A stretch of 64,000 nucleotides of DNA from Seiridium cupressi (lineage: Eukaryota > Ascomycota > Sordariomycetes > Amphisphaeriales > Sporocadaceae). Shown piece by piece: positions 1-13,318 of this stretch. The notes beneath the pieces were generated by a model. That model saw only the letters and a program-made list of their open reading frames with translations. It did not search any database and was not told the origin of the DNA. A program made the translations under genes and the position numbers. How positions within the stretch are numbered: position 1 is the first letter of the stretch; every line of letters begins with the position of its first letter. The stretch lies in NCBI GenBank assembly GCA_036674765.1, contig JARVKI010000020.1:62001-126000 (forward strand), given 5' to 3'.

Positions 1-645
1 GGCTCTTATGTGATCCCCTGCAGGATTTGATTTACGTGCTCATACAGGGTCACTAATATGTCTTCGACCCTGGACCCTGAGCTTTTGGCACATCTATCAA
101 GAAAATCCATGCGTGCCCTACACCTGACACCTCGCCAGGCCTCGACAAGCGTCTCTAAATAAAACACCGAGATTTTCGACTATTTATTCTTAGGGTGCTG
201 CCTGGGGCAAGTGAGGACAGGGTACCGCGGACATTTCGCGGATACCTAGCCAAGGTGAAGATCGTCAACGATGGCCAGGGCTAGACGCGCAGAGTAGCGC
301 CCGTGCAAGGACAAGCACAGGAGATACCACCATTATTTCTTGCACCCCAACCCTTGCAGACAGCAAGACACTATCTAGTTAATAGTCTACATCTTGATGG
401 GCCATACTCGGGCCTCGAATCGACCTTCCCTTAGTATTCCACTACGTATTGATTGTATCCCATCGGACGCACACACGAAAACAAGCGGACTGTAGATGCC
501 GTATGAGGCCGCAGAGGTGGGAACCTCAGATCCGGAGTAACTTAGTGCTGCAGGCCTGACTCGCTCCGCAGTCATGTGTCGCCGGCTTTATCAGGTGCCC
601 CCTTTTTGTAATTTCGGGGCCCACCTCCGGATCGACCTTGAAACA
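1..645. other. Left-edge sequence without recognisable gene
   Basis: I see no reading frame with a recognisable motif, no splice-compatible exon chain and no RNA gene here. The only open frames are short (about 60 codons) and have no protein-like composition. It leads directly into the foldback element. Confidence 0.6.
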
Positions 646-1143
646 GAGTCTCGACGAGGGTTCAGGCAACCTGAGGTGTGCCCCCCCCCCCCTTGTGACC
701 TGAGGACCGCGCTAAAAGATTTATCTTACCTAAGGTATGGTGTAGAGTAACTAGTAAATTTTAATTGGTTCGTTTAATAACGCGGGGTAACAAAATTGTA
801 ACGCGTTGCAATTCAATACGTTACAATTAATCGCGTTATAATTAATCGCGTTATAATTAATCGCGTTATAATTAATCGCGTTATAATTAATCGCGTTATA
901 ATTAAATACGTTATAATTGATCGCGTTACAATTAATCGCGTTATAATTAAATACGTTATAATTAATCGCGTTGCAATTAATTACGCGTTGTTTATATTTT
1001 AGATTCCTTTTTATTCGATCCTAAATCGATTCGCCCTATACCATACCTCAGGTAAGATCAATCTTTTAGTGCGGACCCATACCAACCTTCAGGTCACAAG
1101 GGGGGGTCACACCTCAGGTTGCACGTAGTCTCGTCTCGACTCG
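646..1143. repeat. Foldback / MITE-like element with long terminal inverted repeats
   Basis: The left arm (about 646-746) and the right arm (about 1035-1143) are imperfect inverted copies of each other, each about 100 bp. Matching blocks, read inward from both ends, are: GAGTCTCGACGAG-like, CAACCTGAGGTGTG, a C-tract, TTGTGACCTGA, CTAAAAGAT and TCTTACCT(A/G)AGGTATGG. The space between the arms holds a short AT-rich tandem repeat and no coding sequence. Such an arrangement is typical of non-autonomous foldback or MITE-type DNA elements. I could not identify a clear target-site duplication or assign a superfamily. Confidence 0.8.
798..987. repeat. 15-bp AT-rich tandem repeat inside the foldback element
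   Basis: The unit CGCGTTATAATTAAT is repeated head to tail about a dozen times. Variants change CGCG to TACG and TTATAA to TTACAA or TTGCAA. The central copies are near-identical and the outer ones diverged, as expected for local expansion by slippage or unequal exchange. It is wholly internal to the 646-1143 inverted-repeat element. Confidence 0.9.
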
Positions 1144-4100
1144 CAACAATAGACATATTGGGGAACATGATGGGAACATCGTCAATGTCACTGTGACTAA
1201 GGCAATCCAAGCTTACTGGGAGATCTCGCGCTAAAATGTCACAATGACGATCATAAAAGAGCACTGCAATGTGGTAGCATCAGAGTCGGGGGGCTGGGTA
1301 TCACGTAATCTCCCCCTTCAGCAACATGATTTCATGTTTATTTTTGAAAAGAAGGAGCTCGTGACAGTTAGTGTTTCGTCATTGATACGCAAGGGTTGTG
1401 TTTGTCGCGAGTCTCCTCACTGTGTTGGAGCAAGAAAACCCATCACCATATTGCACCCAGGCGATGCTTTCCGATCAAAAGCTTCGGTCAATGAGCAAGA
1501 ATTTCATTGCAAATTTGCTCAGGTTTGCAAGCAACCATGGTGCTCTACCGGCTTCTTATAAAGTAGCTTTTATTAAATCTGATTTACATCCAATCTTGAA
1601 CCTCCGCTTGCGATCAGGACCGTGGCTGACATGTCTCTCGTCCGCAACTGCTGCCCCTCGCAACTGCGGAAGGGGAGAATATCTCGAGCTAAGGGCCGTT
1701 ACGCTTATCGATGCGTATTTTCAGAGCATCGCATAGCCAGAAGTTTACCGCGTTGGCTGCGTAGATTACTCATGCATGACCTGAACCACAGTTCCGAACT
1801 CTCTACGTGAACAGGTCACACCCGAGGGTCTTGCGATCACGAAAGTTTGGGAAACAATCTCGGCAACGCTAAACGAAAAGCCTCCAGAAAGATTATGGCT
1901 TGCCAAGCTGCCGATGACTGAGATAGAATTTTCTGGAATAAGTCATCTGGCACATTTGAGGAGGAACCATGTTTCTCCTAGGTTAAGCTTCCTTGCGTGC
2001 TTAGTTGCCATCATGTGTCAGCCCCCAGATTTGCAACCACCAAGCATCGCTTGATGATATCTCCGGTACGGCAATGCTCATCTCTCATGCGTCCAGGCAA
2101 CTCGGGACATGGTGTACCTCGACATAGATGTCATGTACACGAGTCCATCGGTAAGCCCGGTGGATTGAAAACTCAAGAAGTGATTCGCAATGTCTGTTCA
2201 CGAAATGCCAATACTGTCCCGCTCCCGCTTCGATGCGGGATCCGAGGTCACCTTTGCTGTACACTCATTACTCCGCATCGATGGTCCATGTAGCGTATAG
2301 CAAAATCCAATTCCTAGCGAGCAGCTAGAATGTGCGTGATGAAATCCCTGAAGTTTCCTTACCAACCATTGACAAATTTTGCTACTGGGGAGGGGGAGAA
2401 CTAAAAGACGCCTCCTCATACGATTTTCGTTCGTATTTCGAAGATGGATCATCAATCCCCACGACCCTTTGGGTTGGAGGGAGATAGGGCCAGTCGTGTC
2501 ACGTAGGGATATCACAATGCATCTGCGCTTGGACTCACGGCAGTTCTCGTGCGAGGACGCGTCGCACTGCAATGGCTATCCTATCTAAGCAGCACGACCT
2601 GTGATTACTTGAATATCGACGAGATACGAAACTAGAATATTGAACGTTATTTCCAACTAGTAGGGTGGATTTCCAGATCTTCACTGATTCTCGAACTGTC
2701 TTCACAGAGAACTCCGACATGCACGAACTTGTGGGCCCCCGTGAAGTAAGTAGAGCTTCACCATGAGAAGTCATTCTTATAATATTCCCTGGAGTCTATT
2801 CGACCCTCTTGTATAGACGGTGCTTAGTTTGGGGTACAATGCCGCGACGAGACCGGTTCACAGCTAAAGCACGGTCTGGCATACGGGATCTAGGGGAGCC
2901 GTCTCAACACGAACGAGAACTTACCGCCGCCTAAGCAAGGCAAGTCCGGGGCCTTCAGAACAATCACTAGGCAAGCGGTAGGGCGTAGGGCGTTTCCCCT
3001 TGACTATGGCACGAGGCGACCCTGAGGCCGGGATCCCATCCTCGATTTCTGAAACACACAGGCTGGGTAGCTCAGCTGTATTGTCACCTGCAACCTGGGG
3101 ATTGCTAGGCAAAGTTGATCCTCACTGCGACAGCCCTGCAAGCTACCGCGCAAAGCCTAGGCGTAATCGGGGCGATACATGACACTGCTACCCACTCTGA
3201 CCTCACTGCGCCTGTCCGGATAATCACAAGTTTCATAGAAAGGATCAGGGGAGAGGCCGAGGGCGGTTCTTGTCAACAACGCACCGTGTTTTGCAACCCG
3301 GATTGCGCCGTTTTTTGGGTTGAATGGGAGCCGAGGATAAATCGCAAATTGGTTGTATCGGAAAAAAGCAAATCCCACACAGCTGTCACCTGGAAATTTG
3401 GGTTTGGAGCCAGGGAGCACTCGCAGAGCTAGCATCTCTCCAGGTTTTACCGAGGAGCTGAAGGAGATCCTAGCTAGATGGGAAAAATTGAGCCGTCTCC
3501 CCTTGATAAATCCCATTGCCGTGGGACGAAATCTCTTAGGCCGAGCCGCTTATTCCTGGCCGCGTAGGGTAAAATGCTTTTTCTCATTGGTCCCCCTCTG
3601 GGACTTAACACACCGTAGCATTGGAGGTTCCCACGATTGCAAGGGAAAAATTGCTGAGACAAGAACGATTAGTGATAACTGCCGAAAGCTGTGACAGGAT
3701 TTCAATAGGATACGTAGACGCTGTCGTAGGAACAGCAAGTCGTATACGTCAGTGGCGTTCACAGGTCCATTTCTCAGTACCCGTTGACAGCAAATAGACG
3801 TCTTCCTTGCCTCTGGTTGAAATATCGCAAACCCACATTAATTTTGGCAGCTCTGACATGGAAGTTTGATGAAGTGATTGTCAAATCAGGAGAGTTGCTC
3901 GCTTCCAGCACTTGCGTGATGGATGGGCGGTGATCGTCACCGCAGGTCTTGGCGCCCGATTGCAGATCCATAATGGAGTAATAGTACTTACTCTTCGACG
4001 GATGATATTCGCAAGGATGCGAATAGGTCCTAAGCCTGTGGACCATGGCTGTAAAAGTTGTAATTCGCCGAGAATACATTGCAAAAGTTATGCCTTATTT

Positions 4101-7100
4101 GTTGATGGGATCCTTGACTTCCAGCAGTGCTTATGATTAGGGGGGGAAATCCTTTAGTCGGTACGGTACGAAGTACTGTACCTAAATAAGGTTGCTGGCT
4201 AATATGGGACTTTCGGACCCGAACAAAGATTTGAGCCCGCTAAAAGTACTATGGTCGTAGTCGCCTGTCACAAAGGGGAGTCTTGCAAATACCATGGTCA
4301 TGGAGTCGGCCCCAATAATAGAGCTATCTCCTGTTTCCCTACCAAAAGTTGGGTGGAAGCCACTCCCCGCAAGACGGCGCTCAAGCTACAGTAGCCACGA
4401 TGATGTGCCGTAGATCAGGGACGGGTATTAAGCACATATGGCAAGTGAGCACTGCGCAGTGTGTACGCGTTTGAACACCACACAGGATCAGCCCTCTTCA
4501 TCTTGTAACTGAACTCCAGATATGTCCATTTGCGGCTCAGGTCGATTGTCAATAGCCCCATTCCACCATTCCATCATTCCACCATTCCGATGCGTGGCGG
4601 ATGTGCCAGCATTGACTGCTTTGGGATCCGGAAAACCAAAAAAAGGCATTCCCCGAGAGATCTTCGCAGGGGGAATGAACATGCAGAGCTAGCAGATGAT
4701 CAAATTGATTGAATTGCAGTTGGGGGACGCCCTCGCACAGACATCGTTCTCGGCGAATGTCGCCTGTCCTTGGCTGCCTTGGCTGTGCTGTCTGTCATGG
4801 ATAGATTCGTCGGGGCTTGTTACGAAACGCAGCAGTCCTCGAACGTTTCTGTGCGCAACGACAGCTCATCCGGAAACCTTGAATCACCGCAGGTCAATGC
4901 GTAGATTCTCGCAGTGCGACGAATGAAAGGGGCTGCTCTGGTGGACCGTCCAATGTCGGGCGAGTCATGATATTGCAGCGAGAAAAGTTCCTAGCAGCCC
5001 TCCTCCCTCAGTACAGTGTGCAACCACACGAGATATCGATGCTCTGGGCACAACCCGACTTATGGGCCTCCCTGTGCTGCATTTTGCATTCCCGAGCCGA
5101 ACCGACCATCATGTGCAAGATCGATACAGCCGAAGAGTGTTGTGGGCTACATCAAAGGTTCGCGGCCCGGTTACACGTCGACCTTGAGCCAATTCCATGG
5201 CACCCCATTTCCCCAATATCTCGAGTGCTTCTCAACGGGATCTAAGACGAGTGTGCCTTTGGGCCGTTGTACCGTTTGCATTTCATAGCCAATGGCCCGT
5301 CTGTGCCTCCCGCACCCACATCCTGACGACGTCTGGCACACGGTTCCTTGAATTGCATACCCAGAAATCCAATGTTTGCTTGGCCATTGACAACTAGCGT
5401 CCTAGTGGTAGCAAAGTGTGCCCATGGGATGGATTGACCACTAGCTGGTAGGCCATGTGCTTACTGTTAGCTGCCGGCGACTAATTCTTCAGGGGCGCAT
5501 GCTGTGGTGACCAGCTAAGTGCCGCTAAGCCATGAGGTCAGGGCCGATGCTTTTCCCAGCCCAATGTTAGAATGGGGAGCGAGCCTAGACTTTCCCACCT
5601 TGGAGAGCATCGCAACGAGGACGCCCCCCTCCCTCGCGCAGGCCGATCTCTTGCAGTGGAAACGGGGATACATGCTGTCAATGATGACTCGGGCATACAC
5701 TAATAGCTATCACGTGTGAGCAACTGGCTGCGTGTTCCCTCGGCAGTTGCCATTAGCGGCGCAGTCTGCCATTTGCTGCTCAATTGACGCAGTCGAGACG
5801 ACGGCTAAGCCCGATGTGGCTTTCTGCCAGGAGGCGTGGTGCCATAGACGCGAGATTATCGGCAATTCTGATGGTGTCGGTTGTTGCTGAATAGTAAACT
5901 TGTCGCTATTCGCTACCACAGCGGTGGGTGAAGCTAGAGATGCTCTAATCGAATCGACCTGACGGAGTGGTTGCCGAAGTTGGGACCACGGTAAATGCTA
6001 CGCAGAGATGGATGTTACTAATCCGAGAATAAAAGAAGGAGATCGATACGATCTACACCATATAGGCAGCTTTCGTCTCGATCGGGTTAGCACGACAGGC
6101 CTGGTCGGCGATGATGGCCCAGTTCTTCGTAAGTCGGGCTCGATTACCGGGGCGGCTGCACCGTGTCTAATTCCCTAAGCAGCGCCCGCCACTTCCGCCG
6201 CCTAGGTGTGAAGGGGAATTTATCAATGGGGCTGGAACCATAGACCTAGACCCAGGAGCATCTGCTTGACATCCATTACCCGCGAAGCGCCCCTAGTCGC
6301 GGATCAAGCGGCAGTCACTCGCCATCATTCACCGCATCTCCGTCATCGTGTCGGCTCGGCCACAGTACAGACCAGAGAATCGCAGACTGCGGCACGGACA
6401 GGCCCCATGTCGTGCTGGTGACAACATGTTGACTAATCATTCCACAAAGCGACCGAGAAGATCCGGGGGGCGGAATCGGACGGATGGGTCACTCGGCCCA
6501 CCGCGGACTGGTGATAGGTTTGCCATAGATATGTGTAAAGCATTTCCGCTCTCGTCTGGAAGGGCAGTCCAGGGGTGGTCGGTATGGATGGCGCAGCAGC
6601 ATTTGGTGGTGAGCGTAGGTCCTCCAGCGTCTCCCAGGTGGCACTGTGAATGCGCCCCCCGGATCCCCGTGGTGCCCGCCAGCGCGGCGGGATACGTAGG
6701 ACCCAAACGATCGGACCGCATGCAGCGACTTTACAACGTACCCAGCGCACACCTTGTATTAGTGGTAGTGCTTATAGGGCGAATCATGATCCACGATCTA
6801 CTGTGCGTGCCTTAGCGCTTCAACGACAACCCTGTAGCCGATATACATACATACAATAGAGTATTACCGTAATCAATCGCACTGCAACGTTGAAAGGGTG
6901 GCCATCATGGAAGGATCTCTGCCATGCGGGGGTTGGGCGGCCGCAACAGAATACCCAGAGCAGCAACAAGGATTGCCTGGGAAGACGCTTTAAAGTTTGC
7001 GCCAGCCGGGGATTACAATACAGCATTGGAACATTGTGCATGGGTGGTTTCGCTTGGAGCAGTGGTGATCTTCGCGACACAACCCTGGCGTTGGAACGAT

Positions 7101-10100
7101 TATTAGCGACGACCCTGCTTCACATTGTAATAGTCGCTTTGCTTGACACATAGTAGCTGGAGTTTCACTGCAACCCTTCTGCCTCAGAGCATGGCCGAGA
7201 AACAGGGGGCATCAATATGCGACGGGCACAATTTTAGGCCGCTGATGGCACGAGCATGGCTACAGAAGGCGAAATACAGATGAAGGGCCAAGACCTGGAT
7301 TGCTTTTCTTGTCACGGAAATGCTGCCCCCTTCGACGCGCCCCATGGTAGCGAAATGTGGGGTACAACCGCATCTGAATACCTATTCGATGAGCTGGCAT
7401 CGCAGGTGCTTGCGAGCTGCACGCGAATGGACGGTGCAAACGAGGGCTGAGCAACTGCGGTAGGCCACATGGAGCGTCCAGGTGGCTGTAGACTTTTCGT
7501 TGTGTTGCCACATCTCAACCATGCATTTTTTTTTTTCATTGTCGTCCCCGTCGTGAGAAAGGGCGAGAAAGGAGGAAATAGGAGCAAGAGCGAGAGCGAG
7601 CTAATATCTTGCCGAGCAAAAGGAGAGGCGCGCTTAATCAAGACATGCCCTAACACGTTCGCGCAAACGTTTCACAACATGCAAACCCATCAAGCAGCCA
7701 TTCCTTGGCACTTGCAGCTCGTCATTTTCTTGGTCCATGTCAAATCTGAAGCCACTGGCAAGTCGGCATCTGCCACGGCGCCGCTCCCCAGCACGGGCCT
7801 GGTACGTATGGTCGCCCACGTGAACTACCACCAAGGTGTTTCTGCATGATGCTTGAAGTGCCACGCCCCGATATTGACTGGCCGAGGGGCCCAGCCCCGG
7901 TGATGGATGCATACACATGGCATTGCCGACCCTGTTTGCAGCACAGTGTCATCTTGGAAAGTCATCAAACGCATACCGCCTATCACACCAGCTGACGATA
8001 GACCGTGGAAGCATGAGCTGCGATAGGAGGTTGCCGACATTGTGATGAAAAAGCCGGCTGTCGTCGGTGGCGAGTCCCGTTGCCCCCCTCCCTCGTAGAA
8101 AGGGTGACTTGCGGACCCTGGCATTATCATGACATGGTTTTCTCGTAATATTCTCGAAACCTGTGCCGTGGACAAGCAGGAAGGGTGCCATCTTCTGGAA
8201 CGCAGCGCTGCTCTCCACGTCGGTGTGTCAGCAAGAAGCGTGTGAGAGGGGCCTGTGCCTCGATGCGCGCGCAAAGACCTCATTATCCAAGCGACGGTCG
8301 TCGTGTGCATGTCAGGGAGCTTGGCCCTGTTGTTGTTTTCTCTTCCATATATTGACGTTGATTTATAGTAGAGACACTAGCTGGCTTGAAGAACATAGGT
8401 TGATACCATCTGCGAGCTAGCATTCAAGTTCGCGATACTGTGCCCCTCCAAGGCATCACGCTTGTTTAGTCTAACCAGAGACTCGGGTCACCAAAGATCT
8501 GGTGACGCCGGCGCCCTAAAAAAGCTCCTGACAGATCGCCTTAGCGGAAAATCTCTCTGGGGAACCATGCTAGGGAGCTTTCCTGAACACATGGCGATGT
8601 TAACAATTATATTAATGAAGGCGTTCTCGACCCAATTGAACCACGGCCGTCTCGCGAGCTTCTCATGATGTTCCGTTTCGAGCCTCATGCAAATGCTCAA
8701 GCCAACTCAACCCCAAGACATCGCACCCTGACCAGGTTTTGACGATCTGCTGCAAACCACACCACACCCCCTTACCGCGGGATACCAATTGGCTAGTTGT
8801 GATTTGGCTAGGGCGCGCCTGGTCTACAAGTACGCAGTCACAAGTGGCTGATAATCCGGCAGATATGTACCGACTCTTGTCAGACAATGCCAATAAATAT
8901 GATACATACAGCTGCATGTTTTTTTTTATTTTGTGGCTGGGGGGAAAAGGTGAAATTCAACACGTCATGCGCTGCGGCAGAGAGGCACAGAATAAACGGT
9001 GAAGCACTGGCAAAATGGATCTCGCAAGTCCTGCCAGTCAGCCAACTCAGCTCACGAGGCTGGTTGACAGCTTGAGTCTCGACCGGGCGATTGCCAAGAT
9101 TTTACTTCAGCTCCCATGGATGTGTGAGCGAGGAAAAAGAGTCAAGGGTGTGTCGCCGACACTCCTGCACTGCCAATCAAATTGCGGACAGGCCGCCGAA
9201 ATGCTCCCCGGATTTCGTTTCATACAAAAAAGCAGCTCCTTCATGGCAAGTACACGGCAATGGGCCGAGAAGAAAACACCAAGGCCGCAGGCATGTCACA
9301 AACCGGAATCGATGTGGCATTATGACTTGTCCTGCCAGAGTCGATCAATGCTCGCAAGACATGCTGCTTTCCGGCACTCAGACGATGCGGTGAACTGGTT
9401 CTGGCGTTCTGGCTGGCTGTCTGATCTGCACGGTGCTTTCCAGCGGCTGGGACAGGTATACCCACGGCAAGTATCGTTGCAATCAATGTCTCCACACTCA
9501 TATGCAGCACCTCGGCTTGACTGCCAATGAATGCCACGCGAGCTGGGACGCCCTTTCAGGACTGTTCACCGCACTTCCGAGCATGCGAATGATTTCACAA
9601 CATCTACACATGACTGCTCGCCTCCACTATCCGATGCGAGGCCGTGAGAGGGCACTTCAGAGTTTCAAGATATTTGTCAAGGTTGCGCAGCATCATGTGC
9701 CCGACCAGCTGCATCCATTTGTGTTGTTTGAATATGCTCGCCACTGGGCTCCAGATGCATTGGAGAAGCTCTCAACAGTCTCGCAGCAGCCAGGCGGGTC
9801 ACAAGCCCGAGGCATGGCAAAGCCAGCGCTCTGCTGAGCCGAAGATTTCTGGGGGTGATCCCAGATCCCCGGCCACCGGACGGAACGCCCACTAGCCGAG
9901 TAGAAACAAATTTGCCGTATTCGGGCATGCATTGCTTTGACTGGGCAGCATGACGAGAGGATACTCCGTCTGGCTCGCCTGCGTATGATCACACTGTCAT
10001 ATTACTCCACAAGCTGACGAGCAATTTGCGGTGGGTGCGTGCCCATTTGTCCCAATACTCGGTTGTCCGTGTGCTTTGCCCCGGAGCCGCTCTTCACAGC

Positions 10101-10180
10101 TGGGCTGTAGATATGTGCTCATCTACATAGACTCCCAGAAGGGCAACAGGCCGCTCGCGACGCATTTACGTATTGTCATT

Positions 10181-10218
10181 GTATGTATGTATATGTGTAT
10201 GTATGTATGTATGTATGT
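10181..10218. repeat. (GTAT)n microsatellite
   Basis: The tetranucleotide GTAT is repeated about nine times with one interruption (GTATATGT). It lies in the gene-poor left region and is non-coding. Confidence 0.9.
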
Positions 10219-10870
10219 AGGTAGGCAGATAGGCAGAGGCAATGCGATGATGCAGGTTGCAACGGACCAGGTATGCATGTCCTCTGGTCGGCCCACAGCA
10301 CAACTCGCTCGCATGGGCGGAAGTAGGTCGAGCAGCAGCACGAGTCAGCTGGGGATCCGGCACCGGCGAGCGGGCTAGTCGGCAGAGATCTCCCTCTAGG
10401 CAGGCAACAAGCGTGTATTCTCGCGTTGAATATCGTCGGGGCTAATCCCGATTGTCGATGACACACTGCGCCCAATTCTGATGAGGTGGTAGCGGTCCCC
10501 CCTGCTGGTGCATTGGGTCGCAGCTTGTAAGGCTTGGCTCGCCAGAGAACGTGGAGAAGACGCTATTTGCACAATCGGCACGCAGGGGAAAATCCCATCC
10601 ATCGCTGTAGCTGCTCGTAGACTCAGATTGCCGAAGACTCTAGCGCTCGCATGCCAGTGCCAGTGCCAATACCAACACAAGGAGCACAGCCAACTTTGCC
10701 AATTGACCGCGTCTCAGCGACGAAGCCACGGACATGGCCTTGCATGAACGCGCATGGGAGCCAGATGATGAGATGGAAAAAAAAGTCTATGTAATGCGGG
10801 CTCCGCAAGCAACAGCTCAAACAGCAGCGCCTGCAACTGATGACCGACTGTACTTATGCTTCACAGGGTA

Positions 10871-10906
10871 GGGGGGGGGGGGAACCAAAGGAAAATAATG
10901 ATGATG

Positions 10907-10939
<33 letters not shown>

Positions 10940-10992
10940 CGCACATACACGCGCGTGTACACACGCACGCACACACACACAGAGAGAGAGAG
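10871..10992. repeat. Compound microsatellite: G-tract, (ATG/ATA)n, (AC)n, (AG)n
   Basis: A run of twelve G residues is followed by ATG/AAT trinucleotide repeats (about 10896-10936), a purine-pyrimidine alternating AC/GC stretch and an AG run. The alternating CA/CG part could adopt non-B structure. There is no coding role visible. Confidence 0.9.
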
Positions 10993-12600
10993 GCCTGACG
11001 CCGCCATGGCAGGGAATCGTCAGAGCTGAGTGAACAAAGGTCCCATACAGTGCGGACAGCGGCGATCGGTACATGGATGGGTTGTGTGGAAAATTGCGGA
11101 ATGCAATGCAGCATCAGGGCGCACAGACTCGCCCTCCACACGCTGGGTCCCTCCCTACACAGGCTGACAGGGTACGGTCTGCGCTGTATCAGTTAGTACG
11201 AGGTAATGGATCGACCAGAGTGGTCCAGGATTTGCGCGTTGGGATTGCTGGTGGGAACCCATCAACCGTGCAGGGTCTCGATGTAACTTCCCAGGATACG
11301 GATTATGGGAAATGGGCTGGCGATTCAGTCAGGGAGCCAGGTTGTTGCAATTCTGCGACCAAGGGCCAGCCAGTGGACGGTGGAGCTGGCGACCCAGGAG
11401 GAGATGAGAAAGAAAGTACCTCACTTGCTGTCCACTGGACCAGATCATTGCCCTGTAACCGTAATGGAATTGACAAGGGATTCTCGAACAGGCATTCCGT
11501 GTCCTGGGATTCGATGCTGCTGCTAAGCCTCTGGCCTCTGCCCACTTTTGGGCGCCCCTCTCTCCTTGCACAGGCGGACGGCCGCGATCTTTTTTATTTT
11601 TTTACGCACCCCTTCCAATGCCTGTCTCGCCCAAGGTACCCACTTGTCGATGGCACCTGGGACGAGCGAAGAAAGCAGCCAGCAGTATCAGCGGTATCAG
11701 CAGTACCAGCAGATAGCAGCCAGCAGTGGTGGCAGCAGTAGCCGGGTGCAATCAATTACCTACATCAGCCCGGCCCGCCTGCTTCCCCTCAGCTGTTTCT
11801 TGTCGAGTCAAGTCACTCATCCCATTGATTCAGCATCAGCATCGGCTCGAGATTGCCTACCGACTATCTAACTCGACCCAGCGGTAGCCCGGCAGCTGCG
11901 GAGATACATGACCTAGCCCCAGGGTACGAAGTACTTGCTCGGTACACTCCTCTGCCTCTGTGCGCACGGCAAGAAAACGCGCCTTGCCATTGCCGCCCAA
12001 AAAATTTCCTTTCCATCTTTTGAGGAGGCGCATCGCGTTTTCCTCGTCCACTTCTTCCCTTACCTTTTTTTTCCTCCTCCCTCCTCCCCCCAACTCAAAA
12101 ACCCGAGGACCTGGTCCCTCTTCCCAAAACAACAACGCGTCTGTCATTTTTCGCGGGGGCCACAATTCTACTCTTGAGCTGCACACGACCGGAAAGGGTT
12201 CAGTCCATTCTTCGAGGCCGACTACTTTCCTCTCAGTACCCGGTACTAGCGCGTAGTAGCTCGAGTCACCAAATCAAATCAAATCAGCTCGCGCACGTAC
12301 TAGGACTAAGTTGGGGCTAAATCCTATTCGCACCTAGGCTGAGCGAGCAGAGGGCAACTTAGACTTGTCGTCACAATCGACATCGTCATCTAGCTCGTCC
12401 ACGCCGGTTCCGCGTCTTTTAAATACCACCGGCTGCACGTCATCTGCCCTTAGGCCAGAGCGAGCAGAGTCAGTTCCCAGCACCAAGAGGGTCGGTTCTT
12501 CATGAGAACCTCGCGCCTTCCTGTCTGTTAGCATCTGAATCGTCACAGCGCTAGCAGCAGCACTAAGCCAACTCGGAAAGGGCTTTCACAACCAAGCCTT

Positions 12601-13318
12601 TCCATTTTTTTTTTCTTCCAGCACTATTACTGCTGTCCTCAAGTCTCCTCCCCCACCTGGTTGGACTTGAGTCCCCCCCGACGGAGGCACTCCTGGTACT
12701 GCGCTCGCTCTCGCAAACCACGCCCCCCTTCACACCAGCGCGCTACCACACCACCAGTGCCACGACCAGCAGACACCAGCGCTAGGAACTTAGCTTCGAC
12801 GCTACTCTGCACCGGCCCAGCTTCTGAGGAACCGGGTATTACTCGTACTCTATTTCATCAAGTCAAGGCTAGCACCTCTGGTGCCCGTGATCTAGTAGGG
12901 TCATCTCTCTGCACTTTGGCTCTCTCCTGGAACCAGCACTATCTTGGCCTCGAAATAGGTGGCTTACACATTCTGTGGACTTTGTGTGGAGCCCCCGATC
13001 AGGACCACTTGATCCAACCAGACCCTTGGACCTTTGGACAAGCTTGGGAGATCCGCGCTACTCCTCTGGATCACCCTACCCGTCACTTTCCAGACTGCCG
13101 CCGACAAATACGCCAGTCCAGCCAGCCGCAGCTTGCTTCTTTGGCCCGGTGTAACCACTTCTACTCTACTCTTCACACGCACACATACACACAACCACCT
13201 ACTTGCCTGCCTGCCTACCTACCCTTCCTCCACCAACTAGACACCGTTGTCGACCGACTGGCGTAAGGACTTTCCGGCCAGCCGACCTTCCTTTGAGCAA
13301 TCCTCGGGACCGCGTAGC
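12601..13318 (+). promoter_or_regulatory. CT-rich leader region of the CON7-like gene
   Basis: Pyrimidine-rich tracts (12606-12660 and about 13180-13230, the latter with CCTGCCTACCTACC-type repeats) precede the coding region. Long CT-rich 5' leaders are common for fungal regulatory genes. The coding frame stays open upstream of the chosen ATG to an in-frame TAG at 13238-13240. Because that TAG is itself preceded by a pyrimidine tract, it may be a splice acceptor joining a further upstream exon. Confidence 0.5.

Larger units (their letters stand above)
1144..12600. other. Gene-poor region, about 11.5 kb
   Basis: No exon chain, known domain, tRNA or rRNA could be supported on either strand. 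Open frames are at most about 220 codons, overlap each other in several frames and have no family resemblance. Local simple repeats include a CCACCATT-like run at 4558-4588 and the microsatellites listed separately. From about 11.9 kb onward the sequence becomes CT-rich and grades into the leader of the next gene. It could be subtelomeric or lineage-specific DNA, or host non-coding transcripts that cannot be recognised by eye. Confidence 0.5.

Noticed and set aside
798..987. Short regularly repeated units resembling a CRISPR array
   Set aside because: Units are contiguous without spacers, and the sequence is eukaryotic; it is a minisatellite.
11073..11741. 222-codon open frame on the plus strand
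   Set aside because: No motif, composition not protein-like, runs through short AGC/CAG-type repeats, and overlaps other frames of similar length.
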